Of a stretch of DNA of 44,606 nt, positions 1 through 7,608 are shown one piece after another. The notes beneath the pieces are model-generated. The model was not told where the DNA came from. It was given only the letters and a program-made list of their open reading frames with translations, and did not search any database. The position numbers and the translations under genes were made by a program. The stretch comes from Bacillota bacterium (GTDB lineage Bacteria; Bacillota; Clostridia; Clostridiales; Clostridiaceae), in the NCBI GenBank assembly GCA_023424785.1, contig JAFADP010000175.1, forward strand, positions 1 through 44,606. Direction: 5' to 3'. Each line of letters opens with the position of its first letter. Within the stretch, counting starts at the first letter, position 1.

Positions 1-78
1 CTATATAATAAAAGCATAAAGTTAATCATATTAAATCCCCATTTTAATATAATATTAATCATCCCCCCAGATGATATA

Positions 79-116
79 CAAGGCTTACATCCCCCAAAGG
101 TAAGCCTTGTTTTTTT
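79..116 (+). terminator. Intrinsic terminator of a gene left of the window
   Basis: A perfect 10-bp stem (CAAGGCTTAC at 79-88 and GTAAGCCTTG at 100-109) is followed by seven T on the plus strand. It would end a plus-strand transcript coming from outside the window. Bases 1-78 hold no gene that I can see. Confidence 0.85.
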
Positions 117-123
117 ATCTTAT

Positions 124-164
124 AAAAAAATCCTCCATAGACCATAAGTCTATAGAGGATTTTT
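124..164 (-). terminator. Intrinsic terminator (bidirectional) of the ABC exporter/YgbA operon
   Basis: Arms around 131-142 and 148-160 (core ATAGAC/GTCTAT, plus TCCTC/GAGGA with one unpaired base) are followed on the minus strand by a run of seven T. It lies just after the stop codon of the YgbA-like gene and closes the minus-strand operon. The T-run on the plus side also lets it work in the other direction. Confidence 0.8.
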
Positions 165-167
165 ATT

Positions 168-455
168 TTATTTTTTAATTATATGTCTTATTACCATTAT
201 TGGATGTTTAAAGGCTATTCTAGGTCCTGAGTATTTCATAACCTTTTTTATCTGTTCTTTATATTTAGGTGCATAGCAATGTATTTTACAATGTGCACAG
301 AAGCTTTTATCATTTCCAAATTTACAATGTGTTAATCTCTTCATTGCATATGCTTTTAGCTCTTCTTTCTCTTCTGGAGTTCCATTCTTTTTATAGTATA
401 TATCTATCATTTTTAATACTACATCTTTTTCTAATTCAACTCTTGTCTTTTTCAT
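168..455 (-). CDS. YgbA-like 'nitrous oxide-stimulated promoter' family protein
   Basis: A small basic protein of about 95 residues. Its central CKFG-(x6)-CAHCKIHCY cysteine cluster and the following KVMKYSGPRIAFKHP are the pattern I recognise from the YgbA family, which is associated with nitrosative-stress regulons in Gram-negatives. Its biochemical role is not established. The four clustered cysteines suggest metal or Fe-S binding, which is inference. The start was set at the ATG at 455: a GGGAGGG ribosome binding site sits just upstream (about 462-468), and the earlier in-frame ATG at 473 lies before that site and inside the upstream ABC gene. It is the last gene of the operon with the two ABC genes and is followed directly by a terminator. 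Confidence 0.75.
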   Translation of the reverse strand: MKKTRVELEKDVVLKMIDIYYKKNGTPEEKEELKAYAMKRLTHCKFGNDKSFCAHCKIHCYAPKYKEQIKKVMKYSGPRIAFKHPIMVIRHIIKK

Positions 456-456
456 T

Positions 457-2115
457 TTATGAAACCCTCCCATGTTCTACCGAAAACTCTTTATCTACAA
501 TATTCATAGTCGATTTTCTATGAGATACAAGAAGTACAGTTTTTTCATTACACTCTTCTTTAATAGACTTCAATATTATACCTTCATTTAAACTATCTAA
601 ATTACTTGTTGGTTCATCTAATAATAATAATGGTGAATTATGTAGAAAAGCTCTTGCTATTCCTATTCTTTGTCTTTCTCCACCTGAAAGGCTTGTTCCT
701 AATTCACTTATTTTAGTATCGTATCCTTGTGGTAAAGATATTATAAAATCATGAATAGATGCTTTCTTTGCTGCCTCTATTACTTCTTCGTGAGTTGCAT
801 CTGGTTTTGATATCTTAATATTAGCTTCAATAGAATCTTTAAATAAATATGTTTCCTGAGTTACATATGCTTCTAAATTTCTTAATGAAGATGTATTTAT
901 TGATTTAATATCTTTATTTGAAATATTTATATTTCCACTTTCTCTATCCCAAAAACGCATTAATAATTTTAAAAATGTAGATTTACCTGATCCACTTTTT
1001 CCTGTTATACCTATTATCTTATTTTTCTCAATACTTATATTGAAGTTTGATAATATTTTTTCATCATCATAAGAGAATGATACATCTTTAAATTCTGCAC
1101 CTTCAAAATTTGCGTTAACACCATTAGTTACTTCTTCAACTATAGGAGTTTCTTCTAATATAGATAAAACTCTTTCTCCGCTTGCTAATGTTTGAAGTAA
1201 GTTATTTGATAAATTACTTAATGCTACAACTGGTCCAAATGAACTCATCATTGTAATTGTACATATAAATACAGCATTAAATTCTATACTGCCAGTACTA
1301 TGTAAATATATGCTTATAAATAACATTCCTAAAGAGAATAGTAAAATTACTGAATCTGTAATTGCTTTTGATGTACCTTCATGTTTTTTTAATTTCTCTT
1401 GTAATTTATCTAATTCATCAGACTTTCTTATTATTGTATTTAATCTATGCTGTCCATCATCAAATTGTATAGTTTCTCTAATACCTCTTAAGCTGTCTAA
1501 TAAATAACTATTTAAATCTCCAAATACTTTACGATACTCTCTTCCATCCTCTCTTCCTAACTTTGATGTTATTTGAGGAACTATATATCCAACTGCTATA
1601 TATGCAGCTAAAGCCACTAACGCAAGAATTAAACTATATTGACCTATAAATATTATAAGTATAATTGATGTAATAATAGCTATTGTTATTGGTGCTATAG
1701 TATGTGCATAAAATACTTCTAATAACTCTATATCTGTTGTAATTATTGAAATAAGATTTCCCTTATCTCTTCCTTCTAGTTTTGCAGGTGCTAATCTTCT
1801 TAAAGCCTTAAATACTTTATCTCTAATTAATGCTAATAAACGGAATGCAATATAATGACCACTAGCTTGTTCTGCATAACGAAGTGCTCCACGAATAATT
1901 GCAAGTATAACTACTGTTACTAATAGAGCATTTGTTGAAAATCCAGTATCTAATCCTAAAACATTTAGTAATGCAAATCCACCTAAAATTGTTATAAATA
2001 TTGAGCATAGAAAACCTATCACTCCCATAATTACTGTTATTGACATAATGTGCAATAAAGGTTTTACCATTCCTACTAATTGCATCATTACTTTAAGTCC
2101 ACTCTTCTTATTCAT
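457..2115 (-). CDS. Heterodimeric ABC exporter subunit, CydC-like (permease-ATPase fusion)
   Basis: A half-transporter of 552 residues: six-helix membrane domain (about 1-310) fused to an ATPase domain. Visible motifs are Walker A GKSGSGKST (372-380), Q-loop Q420, signature LSGGE (476-480), Walker B LLLLDEP (496-502) and switch H532, so this site looks catalytically complete. The start overlaps the end of the preceding ABC gene by 8 nt, which fits translational coupling and pairing of the two products. CydDC complexes export glutathione and cysteine in E. coli, but clostridial relatives of this type are mostly uncharacterised, so the substrate is unknown. The operon promoter carries a Fur-like box, which leaves metal or haem-related transport open as inference. 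Confidence 0.8.
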   Translation of the reverse strand: MNKKSGLKVMMQLVGMVKPLLHIMSITVIMGVIGFLCSIFITILGGFALLNVLGLDTGFSTNALLVTVVILAIIRGALRYAEQASGHYIAFRLLALIRDKVFKALRRLAPAKLEGRDKGNLISIITTDIELLEVFYAHTIAPITIAIITSIILIIFIGQYSLILALVALAAYIAVGYIVPQITSKLGREDGREYRKVFGDLNSYLLDSLRGIRETIQFDDGQHRLNTIIRKSDELDKLQEKLKKHEGTSKAITDSVILLFSLGMLFISIYLHSTGSIEFNAVFICTITMMSSFGPVVALSNLSNNLLQTLASGERVLSILEETPIVEEVTNGVNANFEGAEFKDVSFSYDDEKILSNFNISIEKNKIIGITGKSGSGKSTFLKLLMRFWDRESGNINISNKDIKSINTSSLRNLEAYVTQETYLFKDSIEANIKISKPDATHEEVIEAAKKASIHDFIISLPQGYDTKISELGTSLSGGERQRIGIARAFLHNSPLLLLDEPTSNLDSLNEGIILKSIKEECNEKTVLLVSHRKSTMNIVDKEFSVEHGRVS

Positions 2116-3859
2116 TGCACACCTCTTTTTCCTTAGAATACTGCTCTAATTCATACTGTACTAAAAACATATTCTTATAAACGCCATTATTGTTCATTAA
2201 TTCGTCATGAGTTCCTTCTTCTATAACTTCTCCACTATTCATGACATACACCTTATCTGTATCAACTACTTGTGCTAATCTATGAGTTATAAGTAATATA
2301 GTTTTATTCTTAGATATATTTCTTAATACATTCATAATATCTTTTTCACTTTCTACATCTATATTAGACGTAGCTTCATCAAATATATAATAATCACTAT
2401 CATGAAGTAATGCTCTTGCTAAAGCTAATCTTTGAGCTTGTCCTCCAGATAGGTTGCCTGCTTTCTCTAATACATTCATAGAAAGTCCACCTGAAGACAT
2501 AATAAAATCATATAAGTTAACTTGTTTCAATACATCTAATAATTGTTCATCACTAGCATCTTTATTGCCAACTAATAGATTTTCCTTAACTGTACCCTTA
2601 AATATGTAACTGTTATGTCCTAAGTAAGTTATTTTTTTCATATAATCTTTCTCAGTATAATTTCCTAGCTCCACTCCATCACAAGTAATAGAGCCCTTTG
2701 AATTTGATATAAAAGTCATAGCTAATGCTGCTATTGTACTCTTACCGCATCCAGACTTACCAACTAACGAAACAAAACTTCCTTTTGGAATATGTAAATT
2801 AATATTTTTTAATACTTGTCTATCTTCTTCATATGAGAAACTTACATTTTCAAAATTTAATCCATCTTTTACTTTAGATGAATTATCATTACTCTTAACT
2901 TCTTCATTTTTAGCATCTAGCAGTCTAAATAATTTATCACTAGCTGCCATTCCATTCATAGCTATGTGAAAATAAGAACCTAAAAGTCTTAATGGAATAA
3001 AGAATTCTGCTGCAAGCATTATAATTATGAATCCTTGCCATAAAGTAATGTGCCCAGCTCTATAATCTAAAGTAGCAATAACTACTCCAAGAGCTGCTCC
3101 ACCAAAAGCAATTAAATCCATAAGAGTTACAGAGTTTAATTGCATAGTAAGTACTTTCATTGTTATTTTTCTAAATAATTCAGCTTCTTCATTCATTTCT
3201 ATATTCTTTGCTTCATCAGCTTCATATATTTTTAAGGTAGTCATTCCTTGGACATTTTCTAAGAAACTATCCCCAAGTCCAGTATATATTGACCAGTATT
3301 TACTTAATAATTTCTTTGCAAATTTTTGAATAGCTATAATTGAAGCTGGAATTAATGGAACACAAAGTAATAAAAGTAATGCTGCTTTAAAATCAACAAA
3401 TGAAATAACTATAAATAATGTTATAGGTGCTAATAAACTATAGAAAAACTGAGGAAGATATCTTCCAAAATAAATTTCTAACTGCTCAATCCCCTCAACG
3501 GATACTTGAACAACCTCACTTGTTGAAACGTGCTTACTATATGTATTTCCTAAATCTAATAACTTTTTATATACTTTTTCTCTAAGTATAGTCTTAACTT
3601 TTGAAGATGCATAATAAGACATTCTTGTAGCTTTTATATTACAAAAATATCTTACTATTATCATACTAACTACTATTGCAAACACTTTTAATATCATAGC
3701 TTTTTCTATTATTCCTTGGGAAATCTCTTGTAATAATATTCCTATAGAAAACACAGATATTATATTAGCTATTAATGCTATCCATTGGAATAATACAGTT
3801 TTAACTATATATACTTTTGATTCTTTTACTGTATTAATTAATCTTTTATTTATCATCAT
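2108..3859 (-). CDS. Heterodimeric ABC exporter subunit, CydD-like (permease-ATPase fusion)
   Basis: This is the partner of the downstream ABC gene, about 583 residues. A membrane domain is followed by an ATPase domain with Walker A GKSGCGKST (about 367-375), signature LSGGQ (about 470), Walker B YIFDEA and a switch His in ITHR. Where family members usually have Gln in the Q-loop it has YLGHN, i.e. His, so the ATP site may be asymmetric; this is common in heterodimeric exporters but untested here. A GTG at 3871 is in frame, but the ATG at 3859 follows a GAGGTG ribosome binding site at good spacing and is preferred. It overlaps the 3' end of the DUF454 gene and forms one operon with it. Confidence 0.8.
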   Translation of the reverse strand: MMINKRLINTVKESKVYIVKTVLFQWIALIANIISVFSIGILLQEISQGIIEKAMILKVFAIVVSMIIVRYFCNIKATRMSYYASSKVKTILREKVYKKLLDLGNTYSKHVSTSEVVQVSVEGIEQLEIYFGRYLPQFFYSLLAPITLFIVISFVDFKAALLLLLCVPLIPASIIAIQKFAKKLLSKYWSIYTGLGDSFLENVQGMTTLKIYEADEAKNIEMNEEAELFRKITMKVLTMQLNSVTLMDLIAFGGAALGVVIATLDYRAGHITLWQGFIIIMLAAEFFIPLRLLGSYFHIAMNGMAASDKLFRLLDAKNEEVKSNDNSSKVKDGLNFENVSFSYEEDRQVLKNINLHIPKGSFVSLVGKSGCGKSTIAALAMTFISNSKGSITCDGVELGNYTEKDYMKKITYLGHNSYIFKGTVKENLLVGNKDASDEQLLDVLKQVNLYDFIMSSGGLSMNVLEKAGNLSGGQAQRLALARALLHDSDYYIFDEATSNIDVESEKDIMNVLRNISKNKTILLITHRLAQVVDTDKVYVMNSGEVIEEGTHDELMNNNGVYKNMFLVQYELEQYSKEKEVCNE

Positions 3860-4229
3860 ATGCGTCTTCACCTCTAATTGTCTTAATTCTAAATATAAAA
3901 TAGTAGTATTTAAATACCATTAAAAATATTAAAAATATTTTTAAATATGGTATATCAACAACAACTATTGGTATCATTAACATTGAAGATGCTAATGATA
4001 ATAATGTAATTTTTGTTTTTAAAGTCATAGAACGATTTTTTACAAAGTCATCTAAATGATTTTTATATAATTTAGTGTTAGTAAACCACTTATGAAATCT
4101 TGTTGAACCTTTTGCAAAACAAAAAGAAGCAAGTAACAAAAATGGAGTTGTAGGCAATATAGGCAAAACTACTCCTATCCCCCCTAATAAAGTAAATAGA
4201 AATCCTAATACTATAAAAATATATCTCAT
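3846..4229 (-). CDS. DUF454/YbaN family inner membrane protein
   Basis: A 127-residue protein with hydrophobic segments at about 2-38 (VLGFLFTLLGGIGVVLPILPTTP) and about 75-115. The glycine-rich first helix, LPTTPFLLLA and the FxxWF region are the YbaN/DUF454 pattern. The molecular function of this family is unknown. It is first in an operon with two ABC exporter genes and the YgbA-like gene and overlaps the next gene, so it may assist the same process. Ribosome binding site GAGAGG lies 7 nt before the ATG. It is driven by a consensus promoter 55-80 nt upstream. Confidence 0.8.
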   Translation of the reverse strand: MRYIFIVLGFLFTLLGGIGVVLPILPTTPFLLLASFCFAKGSTRFHKWFTNTKLYKNHLDDFVKNRSMTLKTKITLLSLASSMLMIPIVVVDIPYLKIFLIFLMVFKYYYFIFRIKTIRGEDAYDDK

Positions 4230-4251
4230 AATTACCTCTCTTATTTTTGAT

Positions 4252-4266
4252 TGATAATAATTTTCA
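4252..4266. promoter_or_regulatory. Candidate Fur box in the leader of the DUF454/ABC exporter operon
   Basis: The plus strand reads TGATAAT-A-ATTTTCA, matching the 7-1-7 Fur consensus TGATAATNATTATCA at all but one position. It lies between the -10 box (4283-4288) and the start codon (4229), a usual place for repression. In AT-rich DNA such matches also arise by chance, so this is suggestive only. Confidence 0.4.
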
Positions 4267-4282
4267 TTAACAACTAATAAGG

Positions 4283-4311
4283 ATTATAATTTTTCTCATT
4301 TTATATGTCAA
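4283..4311 (-). promoter_or_regulatory. Consensus sigma-A promoter of the DUF454/ABC exporter operon
   Basis: Perfect -35 TTGACA (4306-4311), 17-nt spacer, perfect -10 TATAAT (4283-4288) on the minus strand. This is one of the best promoters in the window and implies strong expression unless repressed. Confidence 0.8.
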
Positions 4312-4361
4312 TAATAAGAGTGTAATTAATAAAATCTATAAAAATAAAAGCAAAAATACAT

Positions 4362-4402
4362 AAAAAAATAGCTGTATCAAAATTTATTTTGATACAGCTA
4401 TT
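4362..4402 (-). terminator. Intrinsic terminator downstream of rlmD
   Basis: A perfect 17-bp inverted repeat (4367-4383 / 4386-4402, core GCTGTATC/GATACAGC) is followed by seven T on the minus strand and four T on the plus strand. It closes the rlmD transcript after the structured insert at 4421-4534. Confidence 0.85.
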
Positions 4403-4420
4403 TTATCTATATACTTTCAT

Positions 4421-4534
4421 CTGATGTCTAGCCGTTGTAACACTCCCTTGTTCTATATAACAGGGAGCTAACAACGGACACGACCCTAGATTAACTCAGC
4501 TAAATTCAGTAGGAGATACAAACTCCTACTGAAT
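4421..4534. other. Structured, possibly IS200/IS605-derived sequence at the rlmD 3' end
   Basis: About 114 nt, noticeably richer in G+C than its surroundings. It contains a nested hairpin (outer CCGTTGT 4432-4438 / ACAACGG 4471-4477; inner CTCCCTTGTT 4442-4451 / AACAGGGAG 4459-4467) and a separate perfect 12-bp hairpin (4504-4515 / 4523-4534, 7-nt loop). The right arm of the second hairpin contains the rlmD stop codon (4526-4528). There is no ORF inside. Arrangement and composition resemble the non-coding right end of IS200/IS605-type (TnpB) elements, or a palindromic mini-element made from one. A native structured RNA in the rlmD 3' UTR is the alternative. Identity is unproven. Confidence 0.45.
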
Positions 4535-5908
4535 AAGTTTCGTTTTATATTCTAACAATACAACATTTTCTATATGTGCTGTTTGTGGGAACATATCTAC
4601 TGGTTGAATAACCTTTGTTTCATATCCTATTGTCTTTAATATTTTTAAATCTCTTGCTAACGTACTTGCATCACAAGATACATATACAACTTTTTCAGGT
4701 CTAGTTTTTCCTATAGCTTCTAATAATTTTATGTCACATCCCTTTCTTGGAGGATCAACTACTATTACATCTGCTTTAATACCTTTATTAATTAAATCAG
4801 GTATTATTTCTTCAGATTTACCCACAAAAAATTCTGTGTTATCCACATTATTTATTTCTGCATTTAACTTTGCGTTAATAACTGCAGGTTCTATTATTTC
4901 TACTCCATAAACTTTTTTAGCTTTTTGTGAAAGAAACAATGTTATAGTTCCAGTACCACAGTAAGCATCAAAAACAGTTTCTTCTCCAGTTAGTCCTGCA
5001 TATTCTAATGCTTTATTATAAAGTACTTCTGTTTGTATTGGATTAACTTGAAAAAATGATAGTGGAGATATATTAAATTTAAAATCCCCTATGTAATCTT
5101 GTATAACATCTTCTCCATATAAAGTTATACACTCTTGACCTAATATAACATTTGTATTTTTAGAGTTTATATTTAGTATTATACTCTTTATTCCTTCTAT
5201 ATTTGATTTTATTATTTCTTTAAATTCTTCTAAATGAGGTATATCTTTTTTAGTTGCTACTAAAACTACCATAACTTCATTAGTTTTAAAACCTCTTCTA
5301 ATCATGATATGTCTTAATAAACCATTAGGATTAAATTCACCATTAACCGTAGCTGGCTCTATATTATATTTTTTTATCCATTGTTTAGTAAGGTAACATA
5401 CTTTATCTGCTATCTTGTCTTGTATTAAACAACTTTCTAAATCTATTATGTCATGACTTCTTGGTGCATAAAAACCTACTACTATCTCTCCGTTTACTTT
5501 TCCTATAGGTAATTGTACCTTATTTCTATATCTATAAGGATTATTATTCATTCCTATAGGATATTTAACTAACTCTTCTGATAATCCTCCTATTTTTGAT
5601 ATACAATCCTTAACTCTATTCCACTTAAAATCTAATTGTTTTTTATAACTCATATGTTGGATGGAGCATCCTCCACATCTTTTATAGTGAGCACACTTTG
5701 GTTCTTCTCTCTCATTAGAAGATTCTATAATTTCTATAATTTTTCCATAAGCATAGTTCTTTTTAACTTTAACTATTTTTACTCTTACTTTTTCTCCTTC
5801 TAATGCATTCTCAATAAATATAGGATAGCTATCAATTTTTGCTATTCCTTCACCTTCATATCCCTGAGATATTATATCTAAAATATATTCTTTATTTTTT
5901 TCTACCAA
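4526..5908 (-). CDS. rlmD: 23S rRNA (uracil-C5)-methyltransferase, RlmD/RumA family
   Basis: A 460-residue protein of the TrmA/RlmD family that methylates a specific uridine of 23S rRNA using SAM. Order of parts: TRAM-type RNA-binding domain (about 1-62); Fe-S cluster cysteines C72, C78, C81 (CAHYKRCGGC) with C160; Rossmann methyltransferase with SAM loop DAYCGTGT (314-321), DPPRKGC (385-391), catalytic C412 in VSCDASTLARD and general base E446. The length is normal for the family. Gram-positive relatives may methylate two positions (RlmCD), so target specificity is uncertain. The last codons and the stop lie in a 12-bp hairpin belonging to the adjacent structured sequence, so the extreme C terminus may have been remodelled by insertion. 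Confidence 0.9.
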   Translation of the reverse strand: MVEKNKEYILDIISQGYEGEGIAKIDSYPIFIENALEGEKVRVKIVKVKKNYAYGKIIEIIESSNEREEPKCAHYKRCGGCSIQHMSYKKQLDFKWNRVKDCISKIGGLSEELVKYPIGMNNNPYRYRNKVQLPIGKVNGEIVVGFYAPRSHDIIDLESCLIQDKIADKVCYLTKQWIKKYNIEPATVNGEFNPNGLLRHIMIRRGFKTNEVMVVLVATKKDIPHLEEFKEIIKSNIEGIKSIILNINSKNTNVILGQECITLYGEDVIQDYIGDFKFNISPLSFFQVNPIQTEVLYNKALEYAGLTGEETVFDAYCGTGTITLFLSQKAKKVYGVEIIEPAVINAKLNAEINNVDNTEFFVGKSEEIIPDLINKGIKADVIVVDPPRKGCDIKLLEAIGKTRPEKVVYVSCDASTLARDLKILKTIGYETKVIQPVDMFPQTAHIENVVLLEYKTKLIQ

Positions 5909-5961
5909 GCCTTATCACCCTTTGTCTTATCATTTCACTAAATTATATCATATGAAAATAT

Positions 5962-5983
5962 AAAAAGCACCCTTTCAGGTGCT
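5962..5983 (-). terminator. Terminator-like hairpin between pyk and rlmD
   Basis: The minus strand reads AGCACC-TGAAA-GGGTGCT followed by five T. It lies after the pyk terminator and upstream of rlmD. With the promoter-like site at 6020-6048 it could end a transcript of about 50 nt or act as an attenuator for rlmD. Confidence 0.6.
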
Positions 5984-6019
5984 AGTACAGAATCAGTCGC
6001 CACTTAATCCCTTATTAAG

Positions 6020-6048
6020 ATTATACCTTAATTTATAAATTTTATACA
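6020..6048 (-). promoter_or_regulatory. Possible promoter in front of the rlmD leader
   Basis: A perfect -10 TATAAT (6020-6025) lies 17 nt after a weak -35 TGTATA (6043-6048) on the minus strand. It is the only good -10 in the pyk-rlmD gap. A transcript from here would meet the terminator-like hairpin at 5962-5983 before reaching rlmD. Confidence 0.45.
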
Positions 6049-6070
6049 TTATACATAGTGTTTTTTTTAC

Positions 6071-6102
6071 AAAAAAGAAGATTCTCTATTTTGAGAATCT
6101 TC
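6071..6102 (-). terminator. Intrinsic terminator of pyk
   Basis: Perfect 10-bp stem GAAGATTCTC (6077-6086) / GAGAATCTTC (6093-6102), with a run of six T on the minus strand. It ends the operon that includes dnaE, pfkA and pyk. Confidence 0.85.
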
Positions 6103-6119
6103 TTTTATTAAAATTTATA

Positions 6120-7538
6120 CTATTCTACAACAGCAACCTTCATTAAGTTAGTTGCTCCGATCTTGTCAACTGGAACTCCAGCAGCTATAACTACTGTATC
6201 TCCATTAGCAACAAATCCGTTTTCTTCAGCTATCTTAACTGATTTTTCCATCATTTCATCAGTTGAAGCCATCTTATCAGCAACTATTGGATATACACCC
6301 CATGAGAATACTAACTTCTTAGCAACTTTTTCACATGGTGTAACAGCAACTATTGGACATTCTGGTCTACATTGAGATAATCTTTGAGCTGTAGCACCAC
6401 TTTGAGTTGATGATATTATAGCTGTAGCTTGTAATTCAGATGCTGCATTGCAAGCTGCTCTTGATATAACTCCTGCTATTGCTGGAATGTGCTTTCTAGC
6501 CTTAGAAACTGCAACTTTGTAGTCTAAGTTCTTTTCAGTTTCTTCTGCTATTCTAGCCATAGTTTCAACTGCAACTACTGGGTAGCTACCGTTAGCACTT
6601 TCTCCAGATAACATGATTGCGTCTGTTCCATCATAGATTGCGTTAGCAACGTCTGAAACTTCTGCTCTTGTTGGTCTTGGGTTTCTCATCATTGAATCAA
6701 GCATTTGAGTAGCAGTTACAACTGGCTTTCCAGCTTCGTTACACTTCTTGATTATCATCTTTTGTACCTTTGGTACATTTTCTACTGGAATTTCAACACC
6801 TAGGTCTCCTCTAGCAACCATTATTGCATCTGAAGCTTCTAGTATTGAATCTATGTTATCTACACCTTCTTGGTTTTCTATCTTAGAACAGATAAGAATG
6901 TGTTCTCCACCATTTTCTTTTAATACTTTTCTTATAGCTAATACGTCTTCTGCTTTTCTTATGAATGAAGCAGCTATCATAGTAACGCCAACTTCACAAC
7001 CGAACTTAAGATCTGCTTCGTCTTTTGCAGTTAAAGCTGGTAATTTTATTGAAACGCCTGGTACGTTAACACCCTTATGAGTTCCTACTAAACCTGTGTT
7101 TTGAACTTCACAAACAATCTTGTTTCCATCTACTGATTTAACTGTTAATCCAACTAAACCATCATCTATTAATATAGTGTTTCCTGGAACAACGTCTTGT
7201 GCAAGACCTGCATATGTAACAGAACATTTAGTAGTATCTCCTATTACTTCTTCTCCAGTATATACTGTAAATTCAGATCCTTTTTGTAATTCAACCTTGT
7301 TTGGTTCGAATTTACCAGTTCTTATTTCTGGTCCCTTTGTATCAAGGATTATAGCAATTTCTTTTCCTAACTTCTTAGCTGTATTTCTAACTAATTCTAT
7401 TCTGCTACGGTGTTCTTCATGATCTCCATGAGAAAAATTGTGTCTTGAAGCATTCATACCAGCTTCCATAAACTTAGCTATGATTTCTTCTGTTTCACTA
7501 GCTGGTCCTACTGTACATATCATTTTTGTCTTTTTCAT
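6120..7538 (-). CDS. pyk: Pyruvate kinase
   Basis: Catalyses phosphoenolpyruvate + ADP to pyruvate + ATP, the last step of glycolysis, in the cytoplasm. The 472 residues match the short form of the enzyme, without the extra C-terminal PEP-utiliser-like domain of Bacillus/Geobacillus. Visible: N-terminal MICTVGPAS, active-site Lys in SKIENQEG (K219), metal/phosphate-binding MVARGDLGVEIP (240-251), TATQML (275-280), RAEVSDVANA, and a C-terminal regulatory domain. It follows pfkA by about 70 nt, so two key glycolytic enzymes are transcribed together. AGGAG lies before the ATG. Codons look like those of a highly expressed gene. Confidence 0.97.
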   Translation of the reverse strand: MKKTKMICTVGPASETEEIIAKFMEAGMNASRHNFSHGDHEEHRSRIELVRNTAKKLGKEIAIILDTKGPEIRTGKFEPNKVELQKGSEFTVYTGEEVIGDTTKCSVTYAGLAQDVVPGNTILIDDGLVGLTVKSVDGNKIVCEVQNTGLVGTHKGVNVPGVSIKLPALTAKDEADLKFGCEVGVTMIAASFIRKAEDVLAIRKVLKENGGEHILICSKIENQEGVDNIDSILEASDAIMVARGDLGVEIPVENVPKVQKMIIKKCNEAGKPVVTATQMLDSMMRNPRPTRAEVSDVANAIYDGTDAIMLSGESANGSYPVVAVETMARIAEETEKNLDYKVAVSKARKHIPAIAGVISRAACNAASELQATAIISSTQSGATAQRLSQCRPECPIVAVTPCEKVAKKLVFSWGVYPIVADKMASTDEMMEKSVKIAEENGFVANGDTVVIAAGVPVDKIGATNLMKVAVVE

Positions 7539-7608
7539 GTAAATAACACTCCTCTTGTATTAATATAATGTTCTTTATAATAATAAAATATTAAATAATA
7601 TATATTAA

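Noticed and set aside
457..3859. Naming the ABC pair cydDC outright
   Set aside because: There is no cytochrome bd gene nearby and the substrate specificity cannot be read from the sequence; only similarity in architecture is claimed.
4421..4534. Known riboswitch class after rlmD
   Set aside because: It does not match the conserved cores that I can recall (c-di-GMP, SAM, T-box, fluoride, guanidine), and it lies at a 3' end rather than in a 5' leader.
6163..7422. Long plus-strand open frames opposite pyk
   Set aside because: They are antisense shadows of a highly conserved gene with biased codons; no ribosome binding sites or promoters fit them.
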